NCBI RefSeq assembly: GCF_041261205.1
Contig: NZ_JBGCCH010000006.1
Coordinates: 186,001 to 250,000, forward strand
DNA: 64,000 nt
Reading direction: 5' to 3'
DNA from: Catenulispora sp. MAP5-51
Lineage (GTDB): Bacteria > Actinomycetota > Actinomycetes > Streptomycetales > Catenulisporaceae
Shown: positions 19,099-28,111 of the stretch, piece by piece
Numbering within the stretch: the first letter of the stretch is position 1
Layout: every line of letters starts with the position of its first letter
Notes under the pieces: generated by a model
The model's database searches: none
What the model was told of the DNA's origin: nothing
What the model saw: the letters and a program-made list of their open reading frames with translations, nothing else
Program-made: the position numbers and the translations under genes

Positions 19099-20781
19099 AT
19101 GACTTCTCTCCTGGCCTCGCCCGACGCCCCGAACCCCAACCAGCTGGCGAACCCCGACCTCACGGCCACCGCCACCCTGCCCCGCTGGCCCGCATCCGAG
19201 CCGGCAGCTCCACCCGAACCCGCCCCGCCGCCCTCGCCCTCAGCACCGCCCTCGCCGTCAGCACCGACATCGCAGTTCCATGCGAACATCCCACCGTCGA
19301 CCGGCTCAGCACCCTCAGACGTCTCGGAGTCTCCACTCCTGTCTCCGACCTCGCTCTACTACGCGCCCGCCGCCCCGCCATCTCCTGACCCCTCCACCAG
19401 CAAGCCCCTGCTCTCGCCGACGTCGCTCGTCTACACAGCCACCAACCGCTCGCCAAGCACGGCCCCGGAAGCTGCCCACGTTCCCTCAGAGCAACCCAGC
19501 CCCCTGTCGGTCGCCGAGCCGCCACCACCTCAGCCCACACCCACACCCGCCCCCACCCCCGCCGTCCGCTGTGCGCCCGAGCCCGTCCTGGTGACGTCCG
19601 AGCCCCACGATCCCACCCCCGCCGACCGCCGTGCCCGCCTCGTCCTCCATCACGCCTCCGAGCCCGGCGACGCGCTGCTCTGCCGCCTCGTCGCGCGCTT
19701 CGGCGCCCCTACCGTCGCCTCGGCGATTCTCGCCGGGAACGCCGCCGACCTCCTCCCGCCCCACGACGAGGAGTCGGCCGCCGACCGCGCGGCGCTCATC
19801 AGCCGCGCCCACACCCTCCAGACCCGCTGCTACCGCGCCGATCCCGACGCTGATCTGGCTGTCGGCGAGAAGACCGGCGCCCGCTACGTCATCCCCGCCG
19901 ACGACCAGTGGCCCGAGGCGCTCGACGACCTCGGCGACGCCGTCCCGCTCGGCATGTGGTTCCTGGGCACCGCCGACCTGGTCGCCGCCTCGAAACGCGG
20001 GGTGGCCATCGTCGGGGCCCGCATCGCCACCGGCTACGGCATGCACGTCGCCGGCGAGATCGCGGCCGGCCTGGCCGACCGCGGGTGGGCCGTCATCTCC
20101 GGCGCCGCGCGTGGCATCGACGGAGCCGCGCACCGCGGCGCGCTGGCAGCCCGCGGCGTGACAGTGGCGGCGCTCGCCTGTGGCATCGACCTGGTCTATC
20201 CCGCTGGCCACGAGGCGCTGATCGGGGCGATCGCCTCCGACGGCCTCGTGCTCTCCGAGCTGCCGCCGGGCACCGCCGTCAGCCGCTTCCGCTTCTTGGA
20301 CCGCAACCGCGTGATCGCCGCGCTGGGGCTCGGAACGGTCGTGGTGGAAGCGGCGGCGCGCAGCGGTTCGCTCGTCACCGCCCGCCTCGCCGACGGACTC
20401 GGCCGTCCTGTGCTCGCCGTGCCGGGTCCGGTCACCTCGGAGGCGTCCGAAGGCACCCACCAGCTGATCCGTGACGGCGCCCTGCTCGTCACCCGGGCCG
20501 CCGAAGTCGTCGAACACCTGGGTGATCTCGGGGCCGACCTGGCCGAGCCCACCAAGACCGCCCGCGCCAGCCGCCGCCGTCCCCGGGACTCGCTCGACCC
20601 GATCGCGGCGCGTGCGCTGGACGCCCTGCCGATCGCCGGCCGCGGCACGCTCGACACCGTCGAGGTGGCCCTGGCCGCCGGCCTCGAGCCACGCGCCGTG
20701 CACGCGGCCCTGGGCCGGCTCGCCGCGGCCGGCTGGGTGGACCGCGACGAGAAGGGGTGGTGCGCCCGTCCGCTTCACTGA
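19099..20781 (+). CDS. dprA: DNA-processing protein DprA with Pro-rich N-terminal extension
   Basis: DprA loads RecA on incoming single-stranded DNA. The core is intact: SAM-like region about 175-235, Rossmann fold with GVAIVGARIATGYG (about 301-314), SGAARGIDGAAH, the GSLVTARLA segment and a C-terminal winged helix (LDALPIAGRGTLDTVEVAL). Residues 1-165 are a Pro/Ser/Ala-rich extension with a duplicated LLSPTSLYYA / LLSPTSLVYT element, absent from normal DprA. ATG 19099 has CCGGAG 8-10 nt ahead, which supports the long form; GTG 19591 would give a normal 396-residue protein but lacks a ribosome binding site. Confidence 0.9.
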   Translation: MTSLLASPDAPNPNQLANPDLTATATLPRWPASEPAAPPEPAPPPSPSAPPSPSAPTSQFHANIPPSTGSAPSDVSESPLLSPTSLYYAPAAPPSPDPSTSKPLLSPTSLVYTATNRSPSTAPEAAHVPSEQPSPLSVAEPPPPQPTPTPAPTPAVRCAPEPVLVTSEPHDPTPADRRARLVLHHASEPGDALLCRLVARFGAPTVASAILAGNAADLLPPHDEESAADRAALISRAHTLQTRCYRADPDADLAVGEKTGARYVIPADDQWPEALDDLGDAVPLGMWFLGTADLVAASKRGVAIVGARIATGYGMHVAGEIAAGLADRGWAVISGAARGIDGAAHRGALAARGVTVAALACGIDLVYPAGHEALIGAIASDGLVLSELPPGTAVSRFRFLDRNRVIAALGLGTVVVEAAARSGSLVTARLADGLGRPVLAVPGPVTSEASEGTHQLIRDGALLVTRAAEVVEHLGDLGADLAEPTKTARASRRRPRDSLDPIAARALDALPIAGRGTLDTVEVALAAGLEPRAVHAALGRLAAAGWVDRDEKGWCARPLH

Positions 20782-21121
20782 CCCGAACTCCCGCGCGCCA
20801 CCAGCCGGCGTGCCGCCAGAAACCGCCGCAGCCCACGAATCCCGCCACTGACGCGGTGTATCCCACCGCCGCCTCAGCACATCCCACCACCGCCTGAGCA
20901 CGGCCCACCTCCGACTCAGCACTCGAACCCGATCCCGCATCGAGAAGGGAGCCGCGATCGACCACACCCCGACCCCGTCACCTCGGCACCGCGCACGTCC
21001 GCGCCGCGCCCGGGGACGGAACCGCCGCGGCGGAGCCGTCACCTGGCGCGGGCCGGATCCCGCAGCGATTGCCCGGGCTGCCGACCTGCTCCTGGAGCGT
21101 CATCCGACGTAGGCTGGTGAC
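20782..21121. other. 340-bp gap between dprA and the recombinase gene
   Basis: No gene supported on either strand. It contains the 21-bp tandem repeat described separately. No hairpin with a T-tract was found after dprA. A TAGGCT close to the recombinase start (21112-21117) could be a -10. Confidence 0.4.
20860..20922 (+). repeat. 21-bp tandem repeat, three units
   Basis: Three adjacent 21-bp units at 20860, 20881 and 20902, of the form ATCCCACCRCCGCCTSAGCAC, the last one more diverged (GGCCCACCTCCGACTCAGCAC). Non-coding. Confidence 0.75.
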
Positions 21122-22099
21122 GTGGACGACGCGTACCGGGCGGCCCTGGACCGCTTCGAGGAGGATCTGCGGGCGCGCAGGTTGTCCCCGCACACGGTGC
21201 GCGGCTACGTCGCCGACCTCGTGGACCTGTTCGGATTCGCCGAGCGCGCCGGCGTCCCCGAACCGGGGGCGATCGGCCTGGACGTCGCAAGGTCCTGGCT
21301 CGCCCGGACAGCGGAATCAGGAGCCGCCCGCGCGACGCTCGCCCGCCGCACCGCGGCCGCCCGTGCCTGGGGCCGCCACGCCTCAGCGCCCGGCCTGCTC
21401 CGCCTGGTGACGCCGAAACCGCGCTCCCCGCTGCCGGCCGTGCTCTCGCAGCGCCAGATGTCCGACGCCCTGACGACGGCCGCCGCCGACGCCGCGACGC
21501 ACCCGCAGGACCCGCTGGCGCTCCGCGACGTGGCCATCCTGGAGTTCCTGTACGCCACGGCGGCCCGCGTCTCCGAGGTGTGCGCCCTGAACCTGGACGA
21601 CGTGGACTTCGCCCGGCGCACCGCCCGCCTGTCGGGCAAGGGCGGCCGCGACCGCACGGTGCCCTTCGGGGTGCCCGCGGAGCGTGCGCTGCGTGCGTGG
21701 CTGGCCGACGGCGCTCGCAGTGCTGTGCTGGCCGCAGCAGTTGGGTGGGTGGGTGGGGGAGGGGGAAAGCAGAAAACTGCCACCACCGCCCCAGCCGCCG
21801 CCGCCACTACTACCACCACAACCGAAGCGGTCTTCCTCGGCGCCCGCGGCTCCCGCATCGACCCCGCCGTGGTCCGCCGCCTCGTCCACGCACGCCTGCG
21901 CGCAACCCCCAACACCCCGGACACCGGTCCCCACGGTTTCCGCCACACCGCCGCGACTCACCTGATCGAGGGGGGCGCGGATCTTCGTGACGTTCAAGAG
22001 CTCCTCGGTCACGCTACGCTCGCAACAACCCAGATCTACACCCATGTGACGGCAGAGCGGATCAAGGCACGGTATGCCCAGTCCCACCCGCGGGCGTGA
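21122..22099 (+). CDS. XerC-like tyrosine recombinase with low-complexity insert
   Basis: A 325-residue site-specific recombinase. The SAM-like core-binding domain is at 5-88 and the catalytic domain at about 105-318, with Arg149 (AARVSEV), Lys173 (SGKGGRDR), His271 and Arg274 (HGFRH), His297 (LLGHATL) and the nucleophile Tyr306 (IYTH), so all catalytic residues are present. Residues about 200-234 are an unusual insert of Gly5 and Thr/Ala runs lying between the beta-hairpin Lys and the HxxR motif. Start GTG 21122. Its position before whiG fits a chromosomal XerC/XprA-type recombinase for dimer resolution rather than a phage integrase. Confidence 0.9.
   Translation: MDDAYRAALDRFEEDLRARRLSPHTVRGYVADLVDLFGFAERAGVPEPGAIGLDVARSWLARTAESGAARATLARRTAAARAWGRHASAPGLLRLVTPKPRSPLPAVLSQRQMSDALTTAAADAATHPQDPLALRDVAILEFLYATAARVSEVCALNLDDVDFARRTARLSGKGGRDRTVPFGVPAERALRAWLADGARSAVLAAAVGWVGGGGGKQKTATTAPAAAATTTTTTEAVFLGARGSRIDPAVVRRLVHARLRATPNTPDTGPHGFRHTAATHLIEGGADLRDVQELLGHATLATTQIYTHVTAERIKARYAQSHPRA
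21743..21766 (+). other. G-quadruplex-type G-run within the recombinase gene
   Basis: Three GGG-T units and then GGGGGAGGGGG give at least four G-tracts with single-base loops on the coding strand, a textbook quadruplex motif. It encodes part of the low-complexity insert. Confidence 0.6.
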
Positions 22100-23321
22100 G
22101 GACAGCGTCCTCGACCAGGCGCAGCCCGCAGCGGCCCCCGGCGCCGCCGCCGACGCGGCGTCGCAGGTCGCGGCTGCCCCGCGGCCCCGCGCCGGTCACC
22201 CGCCGGGCGAACGGGCCATGGGCATGACCGTCCCGCCGCCGAGCGACGGCAACCGACCCCTCGGCGAGCGGACTGACCGCGCCGACCAGGACGGTCACGC
22301 CGCGCCTGCCGACCGCGCCGATCGGGCTGGCCAGGTTGAGCCTGCCGACCGGGTCGACCGGGCTGGTCACGCCGACCGCGCCGACCCAGCCGCCGGCGCC
22401 ACCGAACCGGACCGTCCCGTGTCCCAGCGACGCGCCGAGGACAAGCTCACCGACCAGCCCACCGACAAGCCGACCGACAAACCAGCTGCCGGTCCCACCG
22501 ACAAGCCGACCGACAAACCAGCCGCCGGCCCCACCGCCAAGCCCTCCGACAAACCCGCGCCCGACTCCGCCCTCGACACCCTCTGGGACGACTTCAAACG
22601 CACCGGCGACCCGGCCCTGCGTGAGCGCCTCATCCTCCACTACTCCCCGCTGGTGAAGTACGTCGCCGGCCGTGTCCGGGTCGGGCTGCCGGGGGCGCTG
22701 GATTCGGCCGACTTCGTCTCGTCCGGCATCTTCGGGCTCATCGATGCGATCGAGCGGTTCGAGCCGCATCGGCACGTCAAGTTCGAGACGTACGCCATCG
22801 CGCGTATTCGCGGGGCCATCATCGACGAGTTGCGTGCGCTCGACTGGATTCCGCGGTCGTTGCGGCAGAAGGCTCGGGAGATCGAGCAGGCTTCGGTGCG
22901 GTTGGAGCAGGAGTTCGGGCGGACGCCGAGTGAGGTCGAGATCGCGCGGGAGTTGGGGATCGGGCTGGGGGAGTTGCGGCAGATCTTCAGCAAGCTGTCT
23001 TTGGTGAACGTCGCGGCGCTCGACGAGTTGCTGGCGCTGCCGACGCAGTCCGGGGACCGGATTCCGCTGATGGAGACGCTGGAGGACGGCGACGCGCCCG
23101 ATCCGGTGGCGCTGTTCGAGGTGCAGGAGACGCGGGCTTTGCTGGCGCGGGCGGTGAACTCGCTGCCGGACCGGGACAAGACCGTCGTGACGCTCTACTA
23201 CTTCGAGGGAATGACGCTCGCGCAGATCGGTGAGGTGCTCGGGGTCAGTGAGAGCCGGGTGTGCCAGATCCACACCAAGGCGGTGCTGACATTGCGCGGC
23301 AAGTTGTCGGCCAAGGAGTAG
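22074..23321 (+). CDS. whiG: Sporulation sigma factor WhiG (FliA family) with long N-terminal extension
   Basis: RNA polymerase sigma factor that starts sporulation of aerial hyphae in streptomycetes. The sigma core begins near residue 167: region 2 ([55 protein letters not shown]), region 3 ([14 protein letters not shown]) and region 4 ([32 protein letters not shown]) are complete. Residues 1-166 are an added tail with DRADRAGQ and [12 protein letters not shown] repeats, far longer than in known WhiG. The ATG at 22074 overlaps the recombinase gene by 26 bp; ATG 22218 and ATG 22224 are later alternatives. WhiG is normally held by the anti-sigma RsiG, not seen here. Confidence 0.93.
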   Translation: MPSPTRGREDSVLDQAQPAAAPGAAADAASQVAAAPRPRAGHPPGERAMGMTVPPPSDGNRPLGERTDRADQDGHAAPADRADRAGQVEPADRVDRAGHADRADPAAGATEPDRPVSQRRAEDKLTDQPTDKPTDKPAAGPTDKPTDKPAAGPTAKPSDKPAPDSALDTLWDDFKRTGDPALRERLILHYSPLVKYVAGRVRVGLPGALDSADFVSSGIFGLIDAIERFEPHRHVKFETYAIARIRGAIIDELRALDWIPRSLRQKAREIEQASVRLEQEFGRTPSEVEIARELGIGLGELRQIFSKLSLVNVAALDELLALPTQSGDRIPLMETLEDGDAPDPVALFEVQETRALLARAVNSLPDRDKTVVTLYYFEGMTLAQIGEVLGVSESRVCQIHTKAVLTLRGKLSAKE

Positions 23322-23344
23322 GGCCCGGCGGGGAGCCAAGCCCA

Positions 23345-23445
23345 GTGGCAGAGTGGCAAGCGCAGAGGCAGAGCGGCAAGCCGAGCGGCAGAGCGACAAG
23401 CCCAGCGCCAAGCCCAGCAGCAGAGCGGGAAGCGCAGAGGCGGGC
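23345..23445 (+). repeat. Degenerate GGCAGAGCGGCAAGC-type repeat array
   Basis: About five imperfect units of 16-20 bp built on GGCAGAGYGRCAAGC fill the gap between whiG and the TetR gene. Purine-rich on the plus strand. No spacers of CRISPR type. Confidence 0.6.
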
Positions 23446-23528
23446 GCCGGGGCCGGAGCAGGACCTTCATCGGACCGTGCTCAACGCCGGGTTGTGTACA
23501 TGTGTGTGGACGCGGCACCTTAGTTCGC

Positions 23529-24200
23529 ATGCCCAGGATCCGTGCCGCCACCGTTGTCGAGCACCGGGAGATGCAGCGCCGCGCCCTGCTGGAGGCGGCA
23601 CGCGACCTGGTGGCCGAGGGCGGGGTGGCGGCGTTGACGTTCCCGGCGCTGGCCAAGGCGACCGGGTTGGCGCGCTCGAGTGTGTACGAGTACTTCAAAT
23701 CGCGGGCCGATGTGATCGAGGCGCTGGTCGCGCACGAGTTCCCGGCGTGGATCGGTGAGGTGCGGGCGGCGATGGCGGCCGAGACGACGGCCGAACGGCA
23801 GCTCGCCGCCTACGTGCGCCGCCAGCTGGGCCTGGTCTCCGAGCCGGGGCATCGGGCGCTGTTGGCGCTGTCGGGCCAGGAGCTCGACGGCGACGCCCGT
23901 GACCGCATCCGGGCCGCCCACGGGTGGCTGCTCGATCTGGGCATCGGTGTGCTGCGTGCGTTGGGCCATCCCGAGCCGCGCCTGGCCGCCTCGCTGGTGC
24001 AGGGCACGGTCGACGCCGCCGCCAAGCGCATCAGCCTCGGCGCGGACCCCGGCGAGGTCACGGAGACCGCCGTGTCGATGGTCCTGTTCGGCGGGCTGGG
24101 CTCGGCACGGCGGCACACCCAGGCGATGAACGCGCAGGCCGGCCAGACGCGGCCGCAGCCCGGGGGGACCACGCGGCGACGCACGACATCGGCGACCTGA
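23529..24200 (+). CDS. TetR-family transcriptional regulator
   Basis: A 223-residue regulator. The N-terminal HTH (about 20-62: LLEAARDLVAEGGVAALTF, ATGLARSSVYEYFKSRADV) is typical of TetR; the C-terminal ligand domain is helical and not specific to a known effector. ATG 23529 is used because the HTH alignment begins just after it. There is no clear ribosome binding site, and TGTGTACATGTGTG at about 23495-23508 may be its operator. It is bracketed by purine-rich repeat arrays on both sides. Confidence 0.88.
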   Translation: MPRIRAATVVEHREMQRRALLEAARDLVAEGGVAALTFPALAKATGLARSSVYEYFKSRADVIEALVAHEFPAWIGEVRAAMAAETTAERQLAAYVRRQLGLVSEPGHRALLALSGQELDGDARDRIRAAHGWLLDLGIGVLRALGHPEPRLAASLVQGTVDAAAKRISLGADPGEVTETAVSMVLFGGLGSARRHTQAMNAQAGQTRPQPGGTTRRRTTSAT

Positions 24201-24253
24201 TATCGAGCTCGAAGGCAAGTGCCAGAGAGCAGAGAAGAGAGGGCAGCGGGCAC

Positions 24254-24394
24254 GGAGAGCGGAGAGCGGAGAGCGGAGTGTCGAGGGGCTAACCGCTGAC
24301 CGCTAACCGTGAGTGCTGAGTGCTGAGAGCCGAGGGGCAACCGCTGAGCGCCGGGAGCCGAGAGCCGAGAGCCGGGAGCCGAGAGCCGAGAGCG
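24254..24394 (+). repeat. Heptamer satellite between tetR and the M23 gene
   Basis: GGAGAGC occurs three times head to tail at 24254-24274. From 24311 to 24394 twelve 7-bp units run in phase, including GAGTGCT twice, GAGAGCC several times and GGGAGCC. AACCGCT and GACCGCT fill the middle. Non-coding as far as can be seen. Confidence 0.75.
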
Positions 24395-24487
24395 AGCGCT
24401 TCATCCCAGTTCTCTGATTGTCCACCGAATCCCTCAAAAGCACCCAAACTCCGTGACACCGTCCCCGCCCCGCACCATCCTGGCCGC

Positions 24488-25144
24488 ATGCGCCTCCGCA
24501 GAACCCTGGCGCTCGCCGCCGTCGCCACCGCGCTCTGCGTCGGGCTGCCAGCGCTGGCCTACTCCGGTCCGCAGATCGCCAAAGCCGCGCAGCCCTCGCT
24601 CGCCCCGGCCCGGCCTCCCCGAACCAGCGCCACCCACGACCCCAGCGGCGATCTCAGCCACGACCCCACCCACAACCCCGCCCACACCTGGACCTGGCCG
24701 CTCGCCCCACCTCCCGGTGCGCGCCGCCCGGTCGTCGTCCACCCCTTCCAGCCGCCCGCGAAGCGCTGGCAGGCGGGCCATCGCGGGGTCGACCTTCTGG
24801 GCGGCCCCGGGCAGGAGGTGCTGGCTGCCGGTGAGGGCACCGTCAGCTACGCCGGTTCGCTCTTCGGCCGTCCCGTTGTGGCCATCGACCACGCCGCGCC
24901 GGGCCGCGATGCGCTGCGGACCACCTACGAGCCTGTCGATCCCGCGGTGAAGGTCGGGGACAGGGTGCGGGCCGGTCAGCTCATCGGTCATCTCGTCGAT
25001 TCCTCCGCCAGTCACTGTGCTCCCCGGACGTGTCTGCACTGGGGGCTGGTTCGGGGGTTCGGGCATGGCGAGCGGTATCTCGATCCGTTGGGGTTGGTGG
25101 GGCGGGGGCCGGTGCGGTTGTTGCCGGTGTGGGGTGTGAGGTAG
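24488..25144 (+). CDS. Secreted M23 (LytM-fold) protein lacking catalytic histidines
   Basis: A 218-residue exported protein with a signal peptide (1-25, ending LPALAYS). The LytM fold spans about 80-210. Zinc ligands are visible: His98 and Asp102 in GHRGVDL and His184 in CLHWG. The two catalytic histidines are replaced, by Glu148 (TTYEPV) and Cys182 (the first His of the usual HxH). Likely a non-cleaving wall-binding or activator protein, as known for other degenerate LytM factors. ATG 24488 starts right at the signal peptide. Position between whiG and rpsB is conserved in streptomycetes. Confidence 0.85.
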   Translation: MRLRRTLALAAVATALCVGLPALAYSGPQIAKAAQPSLAPARPPRTSATHDPSGDLSHDPTHNPAHTWTWPLAPPPGARRPVVVHPFQPPAKRWQAGHRGVDLLGGPGQEVLAAGEGTVSYAGSLFGRPVVAIDHAAPGRDALRTTYEPVDPAVKVGDRVRAGQLIGHLVDSSASHCAPRTCLHWGLVRGFGHGERYLDPLGLVGRGPVRLLPVWGVR

Positions 25145-25268
25145 GCGCAGACTCACAAGGCGCAATTCGGGTGAGCGCTCCTCAATCGCCCCACCTAGCG
25201 TCGATCGCGGGTCGGAATGCCGGCCCGCCGATTCCGTCAGCTAGTGAGTGAGAAGCGAGGCTGAGCCG

Positions 25269-25673
25269 ATGAGCCTGGGCAAGAAGCTGGGGAAGATGGA
25301 CGCCGCGGTCGACGAGGTGCTGATGCGCCCGGACTCGCCCGCCTTCCCGAATGCCGACCGGCTGGAGATCACCTATCCCGGTGACGACGCGGTGTGGGTG
25401 CCCGCCGAGGAGATCGATGTGACGTGGGACCTGCGTGGTGATGTGCGGGAGCCGCTGGATGTGGCGTTGGTGCGCCAGACCGGGGACCAGTCGGGGCCGA
25501 ACTTCGGGCAGCTGGCCTTCTTCACCCTCGCCAGCGGTGTGGACCCGGCCAAGAAGAGGGTCACCATAGAGGTGCCGGACGTGCCGCCTGGGGCCGACTA
25601 CGCCATCAGCATCTCCAGTGCCGACCCGCTGACGGTCTACAGCCACGCGCTCACTATCGCCGAGCCCGCCTAG
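25269..25673 (+). CDS. Kre9/KNH-like immunoglobulin-fold domain protein
   Basis: A 134-residue protein. [24 protein letters not shown], read in two parts ([11 protein letters not shown] and [11 protein letters not shown]), with [27 protein letters not shown] and [10 protein letters not shown], follows the pattern of the Ser-Thr-rich Kre9/KNH beta-sandwich found in some surface proteins. No signal peptide, so it may act in the cytoplasm or be exported by another route. ATG 25269 has GAGG about 8 nt upstream. Function is not known. Confidence 0.6.
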   Translation: MSLGKKLGKMDAAVDEVLMRPDSPAFPNADRLEITYPGDDAVWVPAEEIDVTWDLRGDVREPLDVALVRQTGDQSGPNFGQLAFFTLASGVDPAKKRVTIEVPDVPPGADYAISISSADPLTVYSHALTIAEPA

Positions 25674-26082
25674 AGCGTCTAGGACTCGCCGGGGACTTGC
25701 TGAGGGCCCGCCCAGAGCCCGCCCAGGAACCCACCTCGGCCCCACCGCCGCCCCCGGGACCCCGAAAACCCCACCGACCTCACCCTCCCCACCCCCATCT
25801 GAAGACGCACCGTGTCCGATCGGCTCCGGGCCGCGTGGGAAAACTCCTCCCCGCGGCCCGGTAGACTGCTCCCAGCAGCCGGAGTCCCTCTGGCTGACTT
25901 CGCGTGTCCGGCAGCCGTCCAACCGCAAGGCGAGACGGCCCCGAGGCGCCTCGGTCCGCCCTCCCAGCGCAAGCCCGGCGAGCGGTACAGCGCCGCGGGT
26001 CTGCTCGGCGACAGGTCATCGCACTTGCCGCCGCGAATGCCGGTCACCAGGGACAACCGAGACCGACCAAGGAGGACACGGC
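25674..26082. other. 409-bp rpsB leader and promoter region
   Basis: No gene supported. TAGACT at 25861-25866 is a good -10 and would give an rpsB leader of about 210 nt, long enough to hold an S2-responsive element, although I cannot fold one with confidence. GCCCGCCCAG is repeated near 25709-25729. Confidence 0.4.
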
Positions 26083-27102
26083 ATGGCCGTCGTCACGATG
26101 CGCCAGCTCTTGGAGAGCGGCGTGCACTTCGGGCACCAGACCCGGCGCTGGAACCCGAAGATGAAGCGTTTCATCCTCACCGAGCGCAACAGCATCTACA
26201 TCATCGACCTGCAGCAGTCGCTGTCGTACATCGACCGCGCCTACGAGTTCGTCAAGCAGACCGTCGCGCACGGCGGCACGGTGATGTTCATCGGCACCAA
26301 GAAGCAGGCCCAGGAAGCCATCGCCGAGCAGGCGACGCGCGTGGGCATGCCGTACGTGAACCACCGCTGGCTGGGCGGCATGCTGACCAACTTCAGCACC
26401 GTCTACAAGCGGATCCAGCGCCTGCGGGAGCTGGAGGAGGTCGACTTCGACGACGTCGCGTCCTCCGGTATGACCAAGAAGGAACTGCTGGTCATGCGCC
26501 GTGAGAAGGAGAAGCTCGAGCGCACGCTGGGCGGCATCCGGGACATGTCCCGCGTCCCGTCCGCGGTGTGGATCGTGGACACCAAGAAGGAGCACATCGC
26601 GGTCGGCGAGGCGCGCAAGCTGCGCATCCCGGTCGTGGCGATCCTGGACACCAACTGTGACCCGGACGAGGTCGACTACAAGATCCCTGGCAACGACGAC
26701 GCGATCCGCTCCGTCGCCCTGCTGACCCGCGTGGTCGCCGACGCCGTCGCCGACGGTCTGATGTCCCGCGCCGGCAACAAGGCCGCCGAGGGCGAGCAGG
26801 CCGGCACCGTGGCCGTCGACGAGCCGCTGGCCGACTGGGAGCGCGACCTGCTGGCTGTGGACGACGCCAAGGCTGCCGACGCCGTCGCCGCCGAGGTCCC
26901 GGCCGTCGCCGAGGCTCCGGCTGCCGAGGCCCCCGCCGCCGAGGCCGTCACCGAGGCTCCGGCTGCCGAGGCCGCCACCGAGGCTCCGGCCGCCGAGGCT
27001 CCGGCTGTTGAGACCGCCGCCGACGCCCCGGCCGCTGAGGCCGCCGCCGAGGAGGCCCCGGCCGAGACCCCGGCCGCCCCGGCCGAGGACGCCCAGGCCT
27101 GA
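26083..27102 (+). CDS. rpsB: 30S ribosomal protein S2
   Basis: The 339-residue protein has the complete S2 core (about 1-230: [59 protein letters not shown]). Residues about 260-339 are an Ala/Glu/Pro tail of [12 protein letters not shown] repeats, as in other high-GC actinomycetes but long. The AAGGAGG ribosome binding site (26070-26076) is near-perfect. Followed by tsf in the universal order. Confidence 0.98.
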   Translation: MAVVTMRQLLESGVHFGHQTRRWNPKMKRFILTERNSIYIIDLQQSLSYIDRAYEFVKQTVAHGGTVMFIGTKKQAQEAIAEQATRVGMPYVNHRWLGGMLTNFSTVYKRIQRLRELEEVDFDDVASSGMTKKELLVMRREKEKLERTLGGIRDMSRVPSAVWIVDTKKEHIAVGEARKLRIPVVAILDTNCDPDEVDYKIPGNDDAIRSVALLTRVVADAVADGLMSRAGNKAAEGEQAGTVAVDEPLADWERDLLAVDDAKAADAVAAEVPAVAEAPAAEAPAAEAVTEAPAAEAATEAPAAEAPAVETAADAPAAEAAAEEAPAETPAAPAEDAQA

Positions 27103-27202
27103 GCCGGTCCGACTGGTTGATTTCCGTGGTGCGCCGGGCGGTGACCCCGCCCGGCGCCCTCGAAAAGCCGATCCACGCCGATCCACTTAAGGACGACTAA
27201 CA

Positions 27203-28057
27203 ATGGCGAACTACACCGCCGCCGACGTCAAGAAGCTCCGCGAGCTGACGGCCGCCGGCATGATGGACTGCAAGAAGGCCCTGGAGGAGACCGACGGCGA
27301 CCTCGACAAGGCTGTCGAGTTTCTGCGCGTCAAGGGCCTGAAGGGCGTCACCAAGCGCGAGGGCCGCTCGGCCTCCAACGGCCTGGTCGCCAGTGCCGTG
27401 GACGGTGTGGCCGGCACCCTGATCGAGCTGAACTGCGAGACCGACTTCGTCGCCAAGGGCGAGGCCTTCCAGACCGTCGCGGCCACCGTGCTCGCGCACG
27501 TCGTGAACGCCAAGCCGGCCGACGTCGCCGCGCTGCTGGCCTCCGAGCTGGAGCCGGGCAAGACCGTCCAGTCCTACCTGGACGAGGCGAACGCCACCCT
27601 GGGTGAGAAGATCGAGCTGCGCCGCTTCGCGCAGTTCCACGACGGCTACGTCGCCTCCTACCTGCACAAGACCTCCCCGGACATCCCGGCCCAGATCGGC
27701 GTCCTGGTCGAGCTCGACACTGTGAACAATGTCGGCGGAGCCGAACGGAACGCCGAGGTCGCCAAGGACGTCGCGCAGCACATCGCCGCGTTCTCGCCGT
27801 CCTACCTGACCCGCGACGAGGTCCCGGCCGACGTCGTCGAGAACGAGCGCCGTCTGGCCGAGGAGACCTCCCGCGAGGAGGGCAAGCCGGAGGCCGCGCT
27901 GCCGAAGATCGTCGAGGGTCGCGTCAACGGCTTCTTCAAGGAGAACGTCGTCCTGGAGCAGGCCTTCGCCAAGGACCCGAAGAAGACCGTCGCCAAGGTT
28001 CTGGACGAGGCCGGCGTTTCGCTTAAGCGTTTCGCGCGGTTCCGTGTCGGTAGCTGA
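27203..28057 (+). CDS. tsf: Elongation factor Ts
   Basis: Nucleotide exchange factor for EF-Tu. The 284-residue protein starts with the UBA-like domain ([20 protein letters not shown]) and has the signature [11 protein letters not shown], then the two core subdomains and a C-terminal module. ATG 27203 follows AAGGACGAC. 100 bp from rpsB, 54 bp before pyrH. Confidence 0.98.
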   Translation: MANYTAADVKKLRELTAAGMMDCKKALEETDGDLDKAVEFLRVKGLKGVTKREGRSASNGLVASAVDGVAGTLIELNCETDFVAKGEAFQTVAATVLAHVVNAKPADVAALLASELEPGKTVQSYLDEANATLGEKIELRRFAQFHDGYVASYLHKTSPDIPAQIGVLVELDTVNNVGGAERNAEVAKDVAQHIAAFSPSYLTRDEVPADVVENERRLAEETSREEGKPEAALPKIVEGRVNGFFKENVVLEQAFAKDPKKTVAKVLDEAGVSLKRFARFRVGS

Positions 28058-28111
28058 CGGAATCTGAAAAACTAAAGAGCACCGAATAGCTACGTCGAAG
28101 GAGCCGCTGCT

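Noticed and set aside
21122-22099. Tyrosine recombinase as a mobile-element integrase.
   Set aside because: It sits in conserved gene order between dprA and whiG with no attachment repeats or cargo; a housekeeping XerC-like role is more likely.
24254-24394. Possible CRISPR array.
   Set aside because: Units are only 7 bp with no spacers, and no cas genes are near.
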